Assembly (NCBI RefSeq): GCF_009749395.1
Contig: NZ_WBIR01000023.1
Location: 1 to 54,454, forward strand
Length of the DNA: 54,454 nucleotides
Source of the DNA: Agromyces salentinus
GTDB taxonomy: Bacteria; Actinomycetota; Actinomycetes; Actinomycetales; Microbacteriaceae
Reading direction: 5' to 3'
Shown in pieces: positions 1 through 8,019 of the stretch. Position 1 is the stretch's first letter, and the number at the start of each line of letters is the position of its first letter. The notes under the pieces are model-generated. The model did no database searches. It saw only the letters and a list, made by a program, of their open reading frames with translations, and had not been told where the DNA came from. The translations under genes and the position numbers were made by a program.

Positions 1-13
1 CCCCCCCCCCCCC
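1..13. repeat. poly-C run at window edge
   Basis: Thirteen consecutive C residues open the window, 19 bases before the stop codon of the first gene. Nothing coding is visible in it. It may be a genuine homopolymer between genes or a contig-edge artefact. Confidence 0.6.
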
Positions 14-32
14 GCGCCGGGAAAGATCGTGG

Positions 33-344
33 TCAGGCGCTGAGGCCGGAGGCCAGCTTGCTCCAGGACTCGTCGAGCGACTCGATGGTCTCGGTGTAGG
101 CCTTGTGCGCACCGTCGACCTGGTCCTGAAGCCCTTCGGCCGCCTGCGACATGGCCTCCGCGCCGATCTGCCACTTCTCGAACATGGAGAGGAAGTTGGT
201 CATGGCGGGGCCCTGCCACTCGGCGGGCAGCATGTACGCGAACCCGCTCGCGCCCTGCTTGAGGGCCGTGCAATAGGTCACGAGCTCGCCGAGCATGTCG
301 GCGAGCGCCTTGAGGTCGGCCGTGTCGGCCTGCTGCTCAGACAT
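33..344 (-). CDS. WXG100-family protein (T7SS substrate/chaperone-like)
   Basis: A 103-residue all-helical protein of the size typical for WXG100/ESAT-6-like proteins, which are exported as helical hairpins by type VII secretion. The hairpin-turn motif W43-Q-G45 is visible near the middle. Unlike its two neighbours it has no exact C-terminal YxxxD/E signal: Y83 is followed by an acidic residue one position too late. An upstream extension of the frame exists, but the ATG at 344 gives a normal-length protein and lies inside the end of the preceding gene (8-base overlap), which suggests translational coupling. It is the last of three WXG genes transcribed leftwards and may be the partner of one of the other two. 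Confidence 0.8.
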   Translation of the reverse strand: MSEQQADTADLKALADMLGELVTYCTALKQGASGFAYMLPAEWQGPAMTNFLSMFEKWQIGAEAMSQAAEGLQDQVDGAHKAYTETIESLDESWSKLASGLSA

Positions 345-990
345 TCTTCTCCCCCGTCGCGTTCTCGGCCGACGCATCGACCACCGGGACCTCGCCGATC
401 TCGACGGCAGCGGCGCCGTCGACCAGAGCCGGCTCGCCGTCTTCGCCGACGCGGAACACGCCCTCACCGATGGCGTCGTCGTCGCCGTCTCGGTCGCTGT
501 CGCCGCTCCCGCCGCCGGTCGCCTGGCCGGTGCTCTTGCGGGCGCCGAGCATGCCGCCGCCGTAGAGCTCGGCCTCGCCGTCGCCGGCGTAATCGCGGCC
601 GAAGAACTCGGCCATGTCCTCTGCCCGCTCCTCGCCACGGTCGACGACTGCACCGAGCTTGCCCGAGTTCGACCGCATGGCCGCGACGGAAGGTGCCCGA
701 CCGTTGAACGAGCGCTGCACGCCCGACTCGTTCTGCGTGTACGAGCCGTCAGCGGCGATGAGGCCCGTCTGCAGTGCCGCGAGCGACTGCCGCACGAACC
801 CGGCGGTCGTCATGAACGTCGCCCACCCCTCGGCGAAGCTCTCGGCGTCGTCGCCCTTCCAGGTGACGTCCACCGTGCGCTTGACCTGCGAATCGACCGT
901 CGACAGGTTCGTGTCGAAGGTCGACAGGACGGTGCCGAGCAGCGCAGCCACCTCGCTCAGCGCTGTCGCGCGGACTCTGAATGAGACCAC
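337..990 (-). CDS. WXG100-like protein with C-terminal extension
   Basis: A 217-residue protein. The first ~95 residues look like a WXG100 hairpin, with W44-K-G46 at the turn and Y84-x-x-x-E88 matching the T7SS export signal YxxxD/E at the same spacing as in the upstream gene. The remaining ~120 residues are a Gly/Asp/Ala-rich acidic tail without recognisable domains, ending in a Glu/Val/Ala-rich stretch. Long tails of this kind occur in T7SS effectors and partner proteins, but no toxin motif is visible here. The start is the ATG at 990. The stop overlaps the start of the next WXG gene, so the two are probably made from one transcript. Confidence 0.75.
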   Translation of the reverse strand: MVSFRVRATALSEVAALLGTVLSTFDTNLSTVDSQVKRTVDVTWKGDDAESFAEGWATFMTTAGFVRQSLAALQTGLIAADGSYTQNESGVQRSFNGRAPSVAAMRSNSGKLGAVVDRGEERAEDMAEFFGRDYAGDGEAELYGGGMLGARKSTGQATGGGSGDSDRDGDDDAIGEGVFRVGEDGEPALVDGAAAVEIGEVPVVDASAENATGEKNV

Positions 991-1053
991 CGGAATCCCT
1001 TCCCGTCGGATGAGCGCCGGGGCCTGTCGACCCCGGCGCTCGAATCAGCGATG

Positions 1054-1347
1054 TCAGCCGTTGAACGTGCCGGCGATCGCGTTCTCGCTGTCCTCGTAGG
1101 ACAGGGCGGCCTGGTTGAGCAGGTCGCTGATGCCCTGGAGGGACTCCTTCAGCTGCAGGCCGGCCTGGTCCCACTGCGAGTAGAGCTCGTTGAAGCTCTG
1201 CGATGCCGTACCCGACCAGTCGCCGGAGATGAGACCTTCGACGAGCGACTTCAGGTTGGACAGTTGGGACTCGATCGACTGCGAACCGCTCGAGAGCTGC
1301 CCGGCGACACCGGCGAGCGAGTCGGACGTGACGCGGATCTCCGCCAT
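1054..1347 (-). CDS. WXG100 family type VII secretion target (EsxA-like)
   Basis: A 97-residue canonical WXG100 protein, W44-S-G46 with Y84-E-D-S-E88 near the C terminus, and otherwise amphipathic helices (SQSIESQLSNL, LKESLQGISDLL). Proteins of this family form helical-hairpin dimers and are recognised by the EccC ATPase. The ATG at 1347 has a clear GGAGG ribosome site 6 bases upstream; the longer frame further upstream is Arg-rich shadow sequence. It is the first gene of a three-gene WXG operon, followed after 63 bases by the extended WXG protein. Confidence 0.9.
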   Translation of the reverse strand: MAEIRVTSDSLAGVAGQLSSGSQSIESQLSNLKSLVEGLISGDWSGTASQSFNELYSQWDQAGLQLKESLQGISDLLNQAALSYEDSENAIAGTFNG

Positions 1348-1389
1348 GATTTTCCTCCGTTGAGTGGATGCCTCGTATGAACTCGGAGC

Positions 1390-1427
1390 GGAGTACGACT
1401 CCGATTCCCCGTGCTTCGAACACGTTA
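1390..1427 (-). promoter_or_regulatory. candidate promoter and leader of the WXG operon
   Basis: On the minus strand a TAACGT -10-like box lies at 1422-1427, about 75 bases before the ATG at 1347. The leader holds a 13-base inverted repeat (GGAGT-ACG-ACTCC, 1390-1402) that could be an operator or a small hairpin. Inferred by eye. Confidence 0.35.
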
Positions 1428-1566
1428 CCCTCTGGGCCGCCGGATTCCGATGGGGAGGACTCCCCGTCGGAGGGGAGCACTCCGGCGACTCGTCCGCAGC
1501 CGGATGCGGGGGGCCGCTGGCCGGCCGTGCACGCCGAGGCTGCGGGACGCCTCGGCGTCGAATGGG

Positions 1567-1572
1567 TACAGT
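1567..1572 (+). promoter_or_regulatory. -10 box for membrane protein gene
   Basis: TACAGT, about 35 bases before the GTG at 1608, with a GAAAGG ribosome site between them. It stands divergent to the WXG operon. Confidence 0.4.
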
Positions 1573-1607
1573 CGAGGCATCCCCGTCTCTCGACCGAAAG
1601 GCCGCAC

Positions 1608-2228
1608 GTGCGCCCCGACGACGCCACCCTCGCCGCCCGCCCCCAGCTGTTCCGGTTCGCGCGCGCGACCGGCCGCACGGCGGTCTTCGCCGTCCTGGCG
1701 CTGCTCGCCCTCGTCGGGCTCGTGCTCGTGCTCGTGAACTTCGAGTCCATCCGCGACAGCGCCGGCGACATGACCGGGCGGCGCTCCGGGCTTCGTGGCG
1801 TCGTCGCCCCGGCACTCGTGCTCATCTCCGCGTTCTTCGCGTTCGTGTTCGCCTGGATCGCGATCAGCGGGTCGCACCGCTGGGAGCGCGTCGAGACGGG
1901 CACGCGTCTCACGGCGCGACACTTCGTCGTCGCCGGCGGCCCGGATGTCGCGGACGCGATGCACGCGCGGTTCGCCACGGGCGACCCGGCGCAGTACCTC
2001 CCCGTGCCGAACCACAAGAAGGGCAGCATCCGGGTGTCCGTCTACCGAGCGGATGCCGATCGGCTGGCCTTCGTGACGATCCAGAACGGCGCGGGGGCGA
2101 AGGCGCCGTCCTGGCCGCTCATCACGCTGCGGGACCGCGCGTTCGTCGACCTGAAGCGACTCGCGCCCGAGGACTTCTCGCGTCGGCCGAGCGGCAGCGG
2201 CACGATCGACCCCACGCTGCTCGGCTGA
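1608..2228 (+). CDS. Two-helix membrane protein of T7SS locus, unknown function
   Basis: A 206-residue protein with two transmembrane helices in the first ~85 residues (rich in Leu/Val, separated by a short loop) and a C-terminal soluble part of ~120 residues with no family I recognise. I chose the GTG at 1608 because it has a GAAAGG ribosome site and a -10 box upstream; the frame stays open to 1368, but that part is low-complexity. Its stop codon shares a base with the ATG of the next gene (TGATG), so both are co-translated. The position between the WXG operon and the FHA/EccC genes suggests an accessory secretion role, but this is inference only. Confidence 0.7.
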   Translation: MRPDDATLAARPQLFRFARATGRTAVFAVLALLALVGLVLVLVNFESIRDSAGDMTGRRSGLRGVVAPALVLISAFFAFVFAWIAISGSHRWERVETGTRLTARHFVVAGGPDVADAMHARFATGDPAQYLPVPNHKKGSIRVSVYRADADRLAFVTIQNGAGAKAPSWPLITLRDRAFVDLKRLAPEDFSRRPSGSGTIDPTLLG

Positions 2229-2974
2229 TGGGCGTCGACGCGACGCCCGAACAGGCTCGGTTCCAGGCACTCGTCGACCCCGCGAAGGCGCACTCCGCCC
2301 GTCGCTGGAACACCGGATTCATCCTCACGGGAGCGGTTCTCGTCACCGCGGCGGTGGCCGCCGTCATCGTCATGATCACCACCGGATTCGGATCGTGGTT
2401 CACGATCGCCCTGGTCGGCGTGCTGGGAGTGCTCAGCATCTCCCTCATCGTCACGAGCGTCCTGCGCGCGCGCATCCTCCGACTGCTCGCCGGCGACGGG
2501 GCCGTGGCCTGCTCGGTCACCGAGGGCGGCGTCGCCCTCGCGAACTCGCCGTTCATCCCGTGGTCCGATGTCGTGTTCATCGGCGTGCTCAACGATCGTC
2601 CGCGCACTTCCCGGCTTCGGGCGGTCCCGGTCTTCGGCTGGTTCGGCTCGCTCGCGCTGAAGGCCGGCAACGGCACGGTGCTCTGCGAGATCGCGGTGCG
2701 CGACGGCGAGACGCTGCGCACCGCCTTCGCCGATCGTGGCGCCGCGAAGCGCGTCAGCCTCTACGGGCGCTGGCCCGATGGCCTCCGGCGCGGCCTGCTG
2801 CCGCTTCTGCTCGACTCGGTGCTCTCGGAGCAGACCGTCCAGGCCGTCGTGCGCGTGCTCTTCGCCGAGGCGGAGGCTCGCGGCATCCCGCACTCGATGC
2901 ACGAGTCGACCTTCGGCTACATGAAGTGGAAGGGGCCGCTGCTCGATCCGGATTGGCCCGCCGAACTGGGCTGA
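2228..2974 (+). CDS. Membrane protein with PH-like soluble domain, unknown function
   Basis: A 248-residue protein with two transmembrane helices at about residues 28-50 and 55-78, followed by a soluble region. Its first part (about residues 85-165, with an FIPWSDVVFIGV strand) resembles the bacterial PH-like domains found behind membrane hairpins; I cannot assign a family with certainty. It starts at the ATG overlapping the stop of the upstream membrane gene and forms a two-gene unit with it. It converges with the FHA gene, whose end is only 6 bases away. Confidence 0.7.
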   Translation: MGVDATPEQARFQALVDPAKAHSARRWNTGFILTGAVLVTAAVAAVIVMITTGFGSWFTIALVGVLGVLSISLIVTSVLRARILRLLAGDGAVACSVTEGGVALANSPFIPWSDVVFIGVLNDRPRTSRLRAVPVFGWFGSLALKAGNGTVLCEIAVRDGETLRTAFADRGAAKRVSLYGRWPDGLRRGLLPLLLDSVLSEQTVQAVVRVLFAEAEARGIPHSMHESTFGYMKWKGPLLDPDWPAELG

Positions 2975-2980
2975 GGCGGG

Positions 2981-3601
2981 TCAGGCCGGACGGATCTCGA
3001 AGGAGAGGTCACCGAGCCAGACGGTGTCGCCGACGGATGCCTCGACCCGCGTGCCCGCGGACTCGAGCTGCTGGATGCGGCCGGCACGCTCGAGGCGGGC
3101 GCCGTTCGCGGAGCCGGCGTCCCCCACGTGGATGCGACCATCGGCCACGTCCAGGAAGAGGTGCACGCGCGAGACGGAGCGCGTGTCGTCCTGCACCTCG
3201 ACGGCACGGACGCCCATCGCCAGGGCGGTGTCGGCGGGCTTGCGGCCGATCACGGCGCTGCCCGACACGATCACGCGCTGCCCGGTGGAGAACGCCAGCT
3301 CGATGCGCTCGACCGCGGCGGGCGTCGCAGGCGCCGGCGTGGCCTGCGCCGCGGCATCCGACCTCGAGCCCGGCTGCTGCCACGGCAGGGTGCGGGGCAG
3401 GGGCACCGGGGCGACGGCGCCGCCCTGCGCTCCGGGGGCCTGGGCCGGCGCGACGACGGGCGTCGCGCGATGCGGGGTCGCGAACTGCGAGGGCACCGGC
3501 GGGCGAGTGGGCTGCTGCGGGATGAGTTGACCGCACTCGACGCAGTACATGCTGTTCGGCTGCAGCGTCGCGTCGCAGTAGACGCAGCGGGCAGAGGCCA
3601 C
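2981..3601 (-). CDS. Zinc-ribbon and FHA domain protein
   Basis: A 206-residue protein. Residues 6-23 form a four-cysteine zinc ribbon (CVYC ... CVEC), followed by a Pro/Ala-rich linker to about residue 95 and a C-terminal forkhead-associated domain. FHA hallmarks are present: the G-R pair (VIGRKPA), the S-R-x-H motif (SVSRVHLF) and the N-G pair (SANGARL). FHA domains bind phosphothreonine, so this is likely a cytoplasmic reader of Ser/Thr kinase signalling attached to the secretion locus. GTG start with a GGAAGGA site. A TAGACT -10 box lies upstream at 3640-3645, so it can be transcribed apart from the preceding EccC gene. A GGGCG-ATT-CGCCC repeat (3622-3634) sits in the leader. Confidence 0.85.
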   Translation of the reverse strand: MASARCVYCDATLQPNSMYCVECGQLIPQQPTRPPVPSQFATPHRATPVVAPAQAPGAQGGAVAPVPLPRTLPWQQPGSRSDAAAQATPAPATPAAVERIELAFSTGQRVIVSGSAVIGRKPADTALAMGVRAVEVQDDTRSVSRVHLFLDVADGRIHVGDAGSANGARLERAGRIQQLESAGTRVEASVGDTVWLGDLSFEIRPA

Positions 3602-3662
3602 GAGTCGGTCCTTCCTCGAGTGGGCGATTCGCCCGGGTCAGTCTACGTGCGTCGCGGGCCCG

Positions 3663-6600
3663 TCACTGGCGGATGTCGGGCACGCGCACGGGAAGCCAGC
3701 CGGAGGGGGTGGTGAACACGGCCGAGCCCGGCGTGCCGCGCCCCAGCATGAACTTCGGGATCGGGGATCCGATCGCCTGCGTGCCCATGACGGCGGACTC
3801 CGGGCGCAGCACGAGGGCGCGGCGCGAGCGCTTCGCCTCGACCACCGGGCCGCCGAAGAGGGTCGACAGCGATTCCGAGTCGGCCGCGACGATGAAGACC
3901 GCCCGGTGCTTGGAGCCCGTGAGCGCGTGCTCGATCGGCGCGTTCTTGTACTGCTCCGCATCGTCGACGACGACCGTGACGAACTCACCCGCGGCGTCGA
4001 GCGCCTGCTGCACGGCCGCCGCATCGCTGTCGCCCGCCGAGATCACCGAGATCCCGTGCCCGGCGGCGACCTCGGTGAGCACCGATTCGCGCGGTGCCAC
4101 GACGAGCAGCGGGGTCTTGCGCCAAGCGAGCTGGTGGACGATCGCGGCCAGCGCCGACGACCGGCCGGACTTTCGCGGGCCGGTGACGAGCAGGCCGCCC
4201 TCGGCCGGCCAGTCGATCGTGAAGCGCGACAGCACGTCGCCGCCGACGGCGACGACCGGACCGTCGGCCGGCCCGGAGTCGCCGAGGGGCAGCTCGTAGG
4301 CGGCAGTGAGGGCGAAGTGGCCCGGGAGCGGGTCGACCCGTACCGGCTGCGGCAGGCCGGCGAGCTGCGGGAACTGGTCGAAGTGGTCGTGCACCTGCTC
4401 GACGATGCGCCGGAGCGCGGTGGTCTGCGCCTCGCCGCTCGTGTCGCGCACGAGCACTGCGATCTGCGCCTCGGCTCCCGCGGCGCCGAACAGCACGCGT
4501 CCGGGCGGGAGGTCCATCGGGACGTCCTTCGCGAGGATGCCGGCCGTGCGGTAGTCGGAGAGGTCCCGCAGGGGAAGCACGTACTGCTCGTCGATGAAGG
4601 ACGAGATCTTGTCGCCCGACACGCCGCGATCGCCCGTGACGAGCACGCGCACGCCCACGGCCGGACCCTCGCGGAGGACCCGCATGAACTGGTCGCGGAA
4701 GGTGACGAGCTGGTCGGCGTTCATGGTCGAGAGCATCCGCTCCCAGCCGTCGACGACGACGATCGCGTACGGCAGCCGCGACGCGGCGTCGGCCTGCGCC
4801 CGCTGCTCGGAGATGTGCCCGACGCCGGCCGTCGACAGCACAGACTGGCGACGTCCGAGTTCCTCGAGCAGCCGCTGCACGAGGCGCGGCAGGCGGTCGG
4901 AGTCGAGCTGCGTGACGACGGCGCCGGTGTGGGGCGCGTCGACGAGGGGCAGCAGGGCGCCGTTGCCGAAGTCGATGACGTAGAGGTGCAGCTCGGCCGG
5001 GGTGAACTCCTGCACGAGCTGGCCCAGCATGGTGCGCAGCGCCGTCGTGCGGCCCGAGAGCGCACCGCCGAGGAAGAGGACGTGCGAGTCCGTCTCGATG
5101 TTCCACGTGAGGCTGCGCTGCGACTGCTCGCCCGGCACGTCCTCGAGGCCGAGCACGATCGAGCGCTCCGGCACGTGCTGGTCCTGGAACTTCTCCAGCG
5201 GAAGCACGGCCGGCAGCGGAACGAGCCACGGCGAGGGGTTCTTCGGGATGCCGAGCTGCTGCGTCGCGGCGGTGATGAGGTTCACGAGCGCGCGCAGGTC
5301 GGTGTCGTCGTGGTCGGTGACCTGGGACTGCGAGGACGCGGCCTTCGGGTACTTGGCGGGGAACCCGAGGAGGTCCCACTGCAGCGGCGCCTTGCGGGGC
5401 AGCACCTTGACGCTGCGCTGCACGCCGGGGCGGATGCCGGCGACGCGGGCGGTCTGGAACGCCACCGGGGCCGACGACGGACCCGTGCGCACGAACCCGC
5501 GACCCGGCGTCGTCGGGCTGATGAGCGCGGCCTCCCCGGAACCGAGGATGTCGGAGGAGTCGGTGCGGTCGGTGACGCGGAGCGCGACGCGGAGGTTGAT
5601 GTTCGACTGCATCTCCGGCGTGACCACGCCGGACGGGCGCTGCGTCGCGAGCACCAGGTTGACGCCGAGCGAGCGGCCGACGCGCGCGATGCGGACGAGG
5701 CCGTCGATGAAGTCGGGCAGCTCGGTGCGCAGCTCGGCGAACTCGTCGATGACGATCATCAGGCGTGCGAGGCCACGGCGGGCGGCCGTGTCGGCGTCCC
5801 TCGCCCAGGCGGAGTCGACGTCCTTCGCGTTCATGTCGCGGAGGACCTTCTCGCGTCGCTTGAGCTCGGCGTCGAGGGAGGCGAGGGCGCGCTCGGTCTC
5901 GCGGGCGTCGAGGTTGGTCACCATGCCCACCGTGTGCGGGAGTCGCTCGCAGTCGGCGAAGGCCGACCCGCCCTTGTAGTCGACGAGCACGAAGTTCAGC
6001 GCGTCGGGTCGGTTCGCGAGCGCGAGGCTCACGACGAGCGCCTGCAGGAACTCGGACTTGCCCGAACCCGTGGTGCCTGCGACGAGGGCGTGCGGCCCGT
6101 CGCGCGAGATGTCGACGGCGAACTCCCCCTCGCCGGTCGCGCCGACGACGACGAACGTGTTGCGGGGCTGGGTCTGCCAGCGACGCACGAGGGGCTCGGG
6201 GTCGTCGAGGTCGATCGCGAGGAGGTCGGCGAACCGCACGCTCGAGGGCAGCATGGCGTCGTCGCCGACTCCGCTGACGTGCCGCAGCGAGCAGAGGCTG
6301 CGCGCCATCAGCTCGGCGCGGGGCACCGAGAGGCCGTCGAGCAGCACGACCGGGTGGTAGTCGGTGCCGGTCTCGACCCGGGCGACCGCAGGGTCGGATG
6401 CGTCGATGGCGACGACGCTCTTCGCCTCCTCGGGAAGCCGCGCCCGCTCGGTGTCGAGGGCCACGACGTGGATCCCGTGTGCGGCGCCGTGCTCGAGGAG
6501 TTGGACCATGCCGGGCAGCATCCGGAGACGACGCGCTCCGTCGACGACGACGAGCACGCTGCTGGGCGGCTCGGCACCGCGCTGTCCCGCGATGCGCATG

Positions 6601-7994
6601 CGCAGCTCGAGGAGTTCCGAGAGCTCGCGGAGGCGTTCGCGGCGCGAGTCGTCGGAGTTGCCGAGCGACGCGGCGGCGCCGGCGGGCTGCGCGTGCGGCA
6701 GCCATTGGACCCAGCCCCACTCGGCCTCGGCATCGTCGGGACAGAGCACGACGAGCTCGGCGTCGCGCGGTGAACGCAACGTCGCCCAACCGGCGACGAT
6801 GACGCGGGCGAGGCTTCGGGTCGCATCGACGGGACCCGCGATGCCGAGCGGACCCGACCGCAGGTCCGCGGCCACGGGCACGGGTGCGACACCGACGCGG
6901 CGCGCGCTCGTCCGGTCCTTGCCGCCGCCCTCGAATCGGACGTCGAGGGCGACCTCGGTCACGCCGACCCGGACCGAGAGCGCGTCGGCATCCGTGCGCC
7001 GACGCTCCCACAGCCGAGCGAGCGGCCTCGTCGCGATGTCGAAGAGGACCACGGGGTCGGGCAGTCGGTACCAGGTCTCGATGCGCTGGCGCTTGGCCAG
7101 TTCGCCGATGCGCGCCTCGGTGCTGCGCACCTCGTCGATCCACTGCTGCTCGGTCTTGATCCCCTTGTTCTTGGCGAGCTTGCGGTTCGCGAGGAACGAG
7201 CCGACCACCATGACGGGGCTCGCGGCGGCCATCAGCAGCATGATGGGCCGCCCGAACACGATCGCCATGGTGACGCCGAGCACGACCGGGATGATGGCGG
7301 ACAGCCACGGCATGGGCGACTGGTCGGGGTCGTCGGGCTTGTCGCCCGGCAGCGCGACGACGGGCTGCTCAGCCGCGGGGCGGATGCGGCTCGGACGGTT
7401 GAACCCCCGGGCGCCGAGCGCGTCGCGTGTCAGGTCGGCGTCGCCGGCCGGCGAGATGCCGAGGCGGAAGATGGTCGAACCCGCCTGCACGAGGTCGGCC
7501 GGGACCACGTCGGTGGCCTCGGTGATCGTGACGCCGTTGACCCAGATCTCGGCGCCCGGCTCGGGCACGACCGACGCCGTCAACGGGACGGGTCGCCCGT
7601 CACTGCCGGCGCCGCCCGGCGAGACCGTGATGGTCACGTGGTGCGAGAGCAGCGCCGGGTCGGCGATCGAGAGCGAGACGGACGCCCCGCTGCCGATGCT
7701 CACCGCGGCTCCGCGGACGATGGGCAGGGAGTCGCCGGAGAACGGTCCGCCGACGAGCTCGAGCCGCAGGCCGCCGACGGGCGTGTCGGCGTGCGAGGCC
7801 TGCGGCACCTGGCCGCCGGAGAGGACGGCGCTGTCGGCGAGTGGCGTCGCCGGCTCGAGGTCGCTCGCGAGCAGCGTCTCGGGCACGCCGAGGGCCTCGG
7901 CGACCTCGGCCACGGTGGTGCCCTCGTCGACGTCGAGCATCCACGAACCGGCGGCATCGCCGGAGCGCTGGTCGAGCGTGAGTCGGAGGCTCAT
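3663..7994 (-). CDS. eccC: EccC-type T7SS ATPase (FHA + FtsK/SpoIIIE)
   Basis: A 1443-residue membrane-coupled ATPase, the motor of type VII secretion. Order of parts: N-terminal ubiquitin-like/FHA-like region (~1-185); two transmembrane helices (~230-268); then three FtsK/SpoIIIE-type modules. Module 1 is intact: Walker A GTTGSGKS at 640-647 and Walker B LMIVIDE at 745-751. Module 2 has GGALSGRTT (976-984) and module 3 TGPRKSGRSS (1271-1280), each with Arg where Walker A normally has Lys, and weak Walker B motifs. The FHA-containing N terminus recalls Firmicutes EssC more than mycobacterial EccCa/EccCb. It would recognise YxxxD/E-tagged WXG proteins such as those at 337-1347. It lies 25 bases after a secreted-protein gene and upstream of the FHA gene on the same strand. 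Confidence 0.9.
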   Translation of the reverse strand: MSLRLTLDQRSGDAAGSWMLDVDEGTTVAEVAEALGVPETLLASDLEPATPLADSAVLSGGQVPQASHADTPVGGLRLELVGGPFSGDSLPIVRGAAVSIGSGASVSLSIADPALLSHHVTITVSPGGAGSDGRPVPLTASVVPEPGAEIWVNGVTITEATDVVPADLVQAGSTIFRLGISPAGDADLTRDALGARGFNRPSRIRPAAEQPVVALPGDKPDDPDQSPMPWLSAIIPVVLGVTMAIVFGRPIMLLMAAASPVMVVGSFLANRKLAKNKGIKTEQQWIDEVRSTEARIGELAKRQRIETWYRLPDPVVLFDIATRPLARLWERRRTDADALSVRVGVTEVALDVRFEGGGKDRTSARRVGVAPVPVAADLRSGPLGIAGPVDATRSLARVIVAGWATLRSPRDAELVVLCPDDAEAEWGWVQWLPHAQPAGAAASLGNSDDSRRERLRELSELLELRMRIAGQRGAEPPSSVLVVVDGARRLRMLPGMVQLLEHGAAHGIHVVALDTERARLPEEAKSVVAIDASDPAVARVETGTDYHPVVLLDGLSVPRAELMARSLCSLRHVSGVGDDAMLPSSVRFADLLAIDLDDPEPLVRRWQTQPRNTFVVVGATGEGEFAVDISRDGPHALVAGTTGSGKSEFLQALVVSLALANRPDALNFVLVDYKGGSAFADCERLPHTVGMVTNLDARETERALASLDAELKRREKVLRDMNAKDVDSAWARDADTAARRGLARLMIVIDEFAELRTELPDFIDGLVRIARVGRSLGVNLVLATQRPSGVVTPEMQSNINLRVALRVTDRTDSSDILGSGEAALISPTTPGRGFVRTGPSSAPVAFQTARVAGIRPGVQRSVKVLPRKAPLQWDLLGFPAKYPKAASSQSQVTDHDDTDLRALVNLITAATQQLGIPKNPSPWLVPLPAVLPLEKFQDQHVPERSIVLGLEDVPGEQSQRSLTWNIETDSHVLFLGGALSGRTTALRTMLGQLVQEFTPAELHLYVIDFGNGALLPLVDAPHTGAVVTQLDSDRLPRLVQRLLEELGRRQSVLSTAGVGHISEQRAQADAASRLPYAIVVVDGWERMLSTMNADQLVTFRDQFMRVLREGPAVGVRVLVTGDRGVSGDKISSFIDEQYVLPLRDLSDYRTAGILAKDVPMDLPPGRVLFGAAGAEAQIAVLVRDTSGEAQTTALRRIVEQVHDHFDQFPQLAGLPQPVRVDPLPGHFALTAAYELPLGDSGPADGPVVAVGGDVLSRFTIDWPAEGGLLVTGPRKSGRSSALAAIVHQLAWRKTPLLVVAPRESVLTEVAAGHGISVISAGDSDAAAVQQALDAAGEFVTVVVDDAEQYKNAPIEHALTGSKHRAVFIVAADSESLSTLFGGPVVEAKRSRRALVLRPESAVMGTQAIGSPIPKFMLGRGTPGSAVFTTPSGWLPVRVPDIRQ

Positions 7995-8019
7995 GGGTGC
8001 TGCCTTTCGGAGGTGGTCG

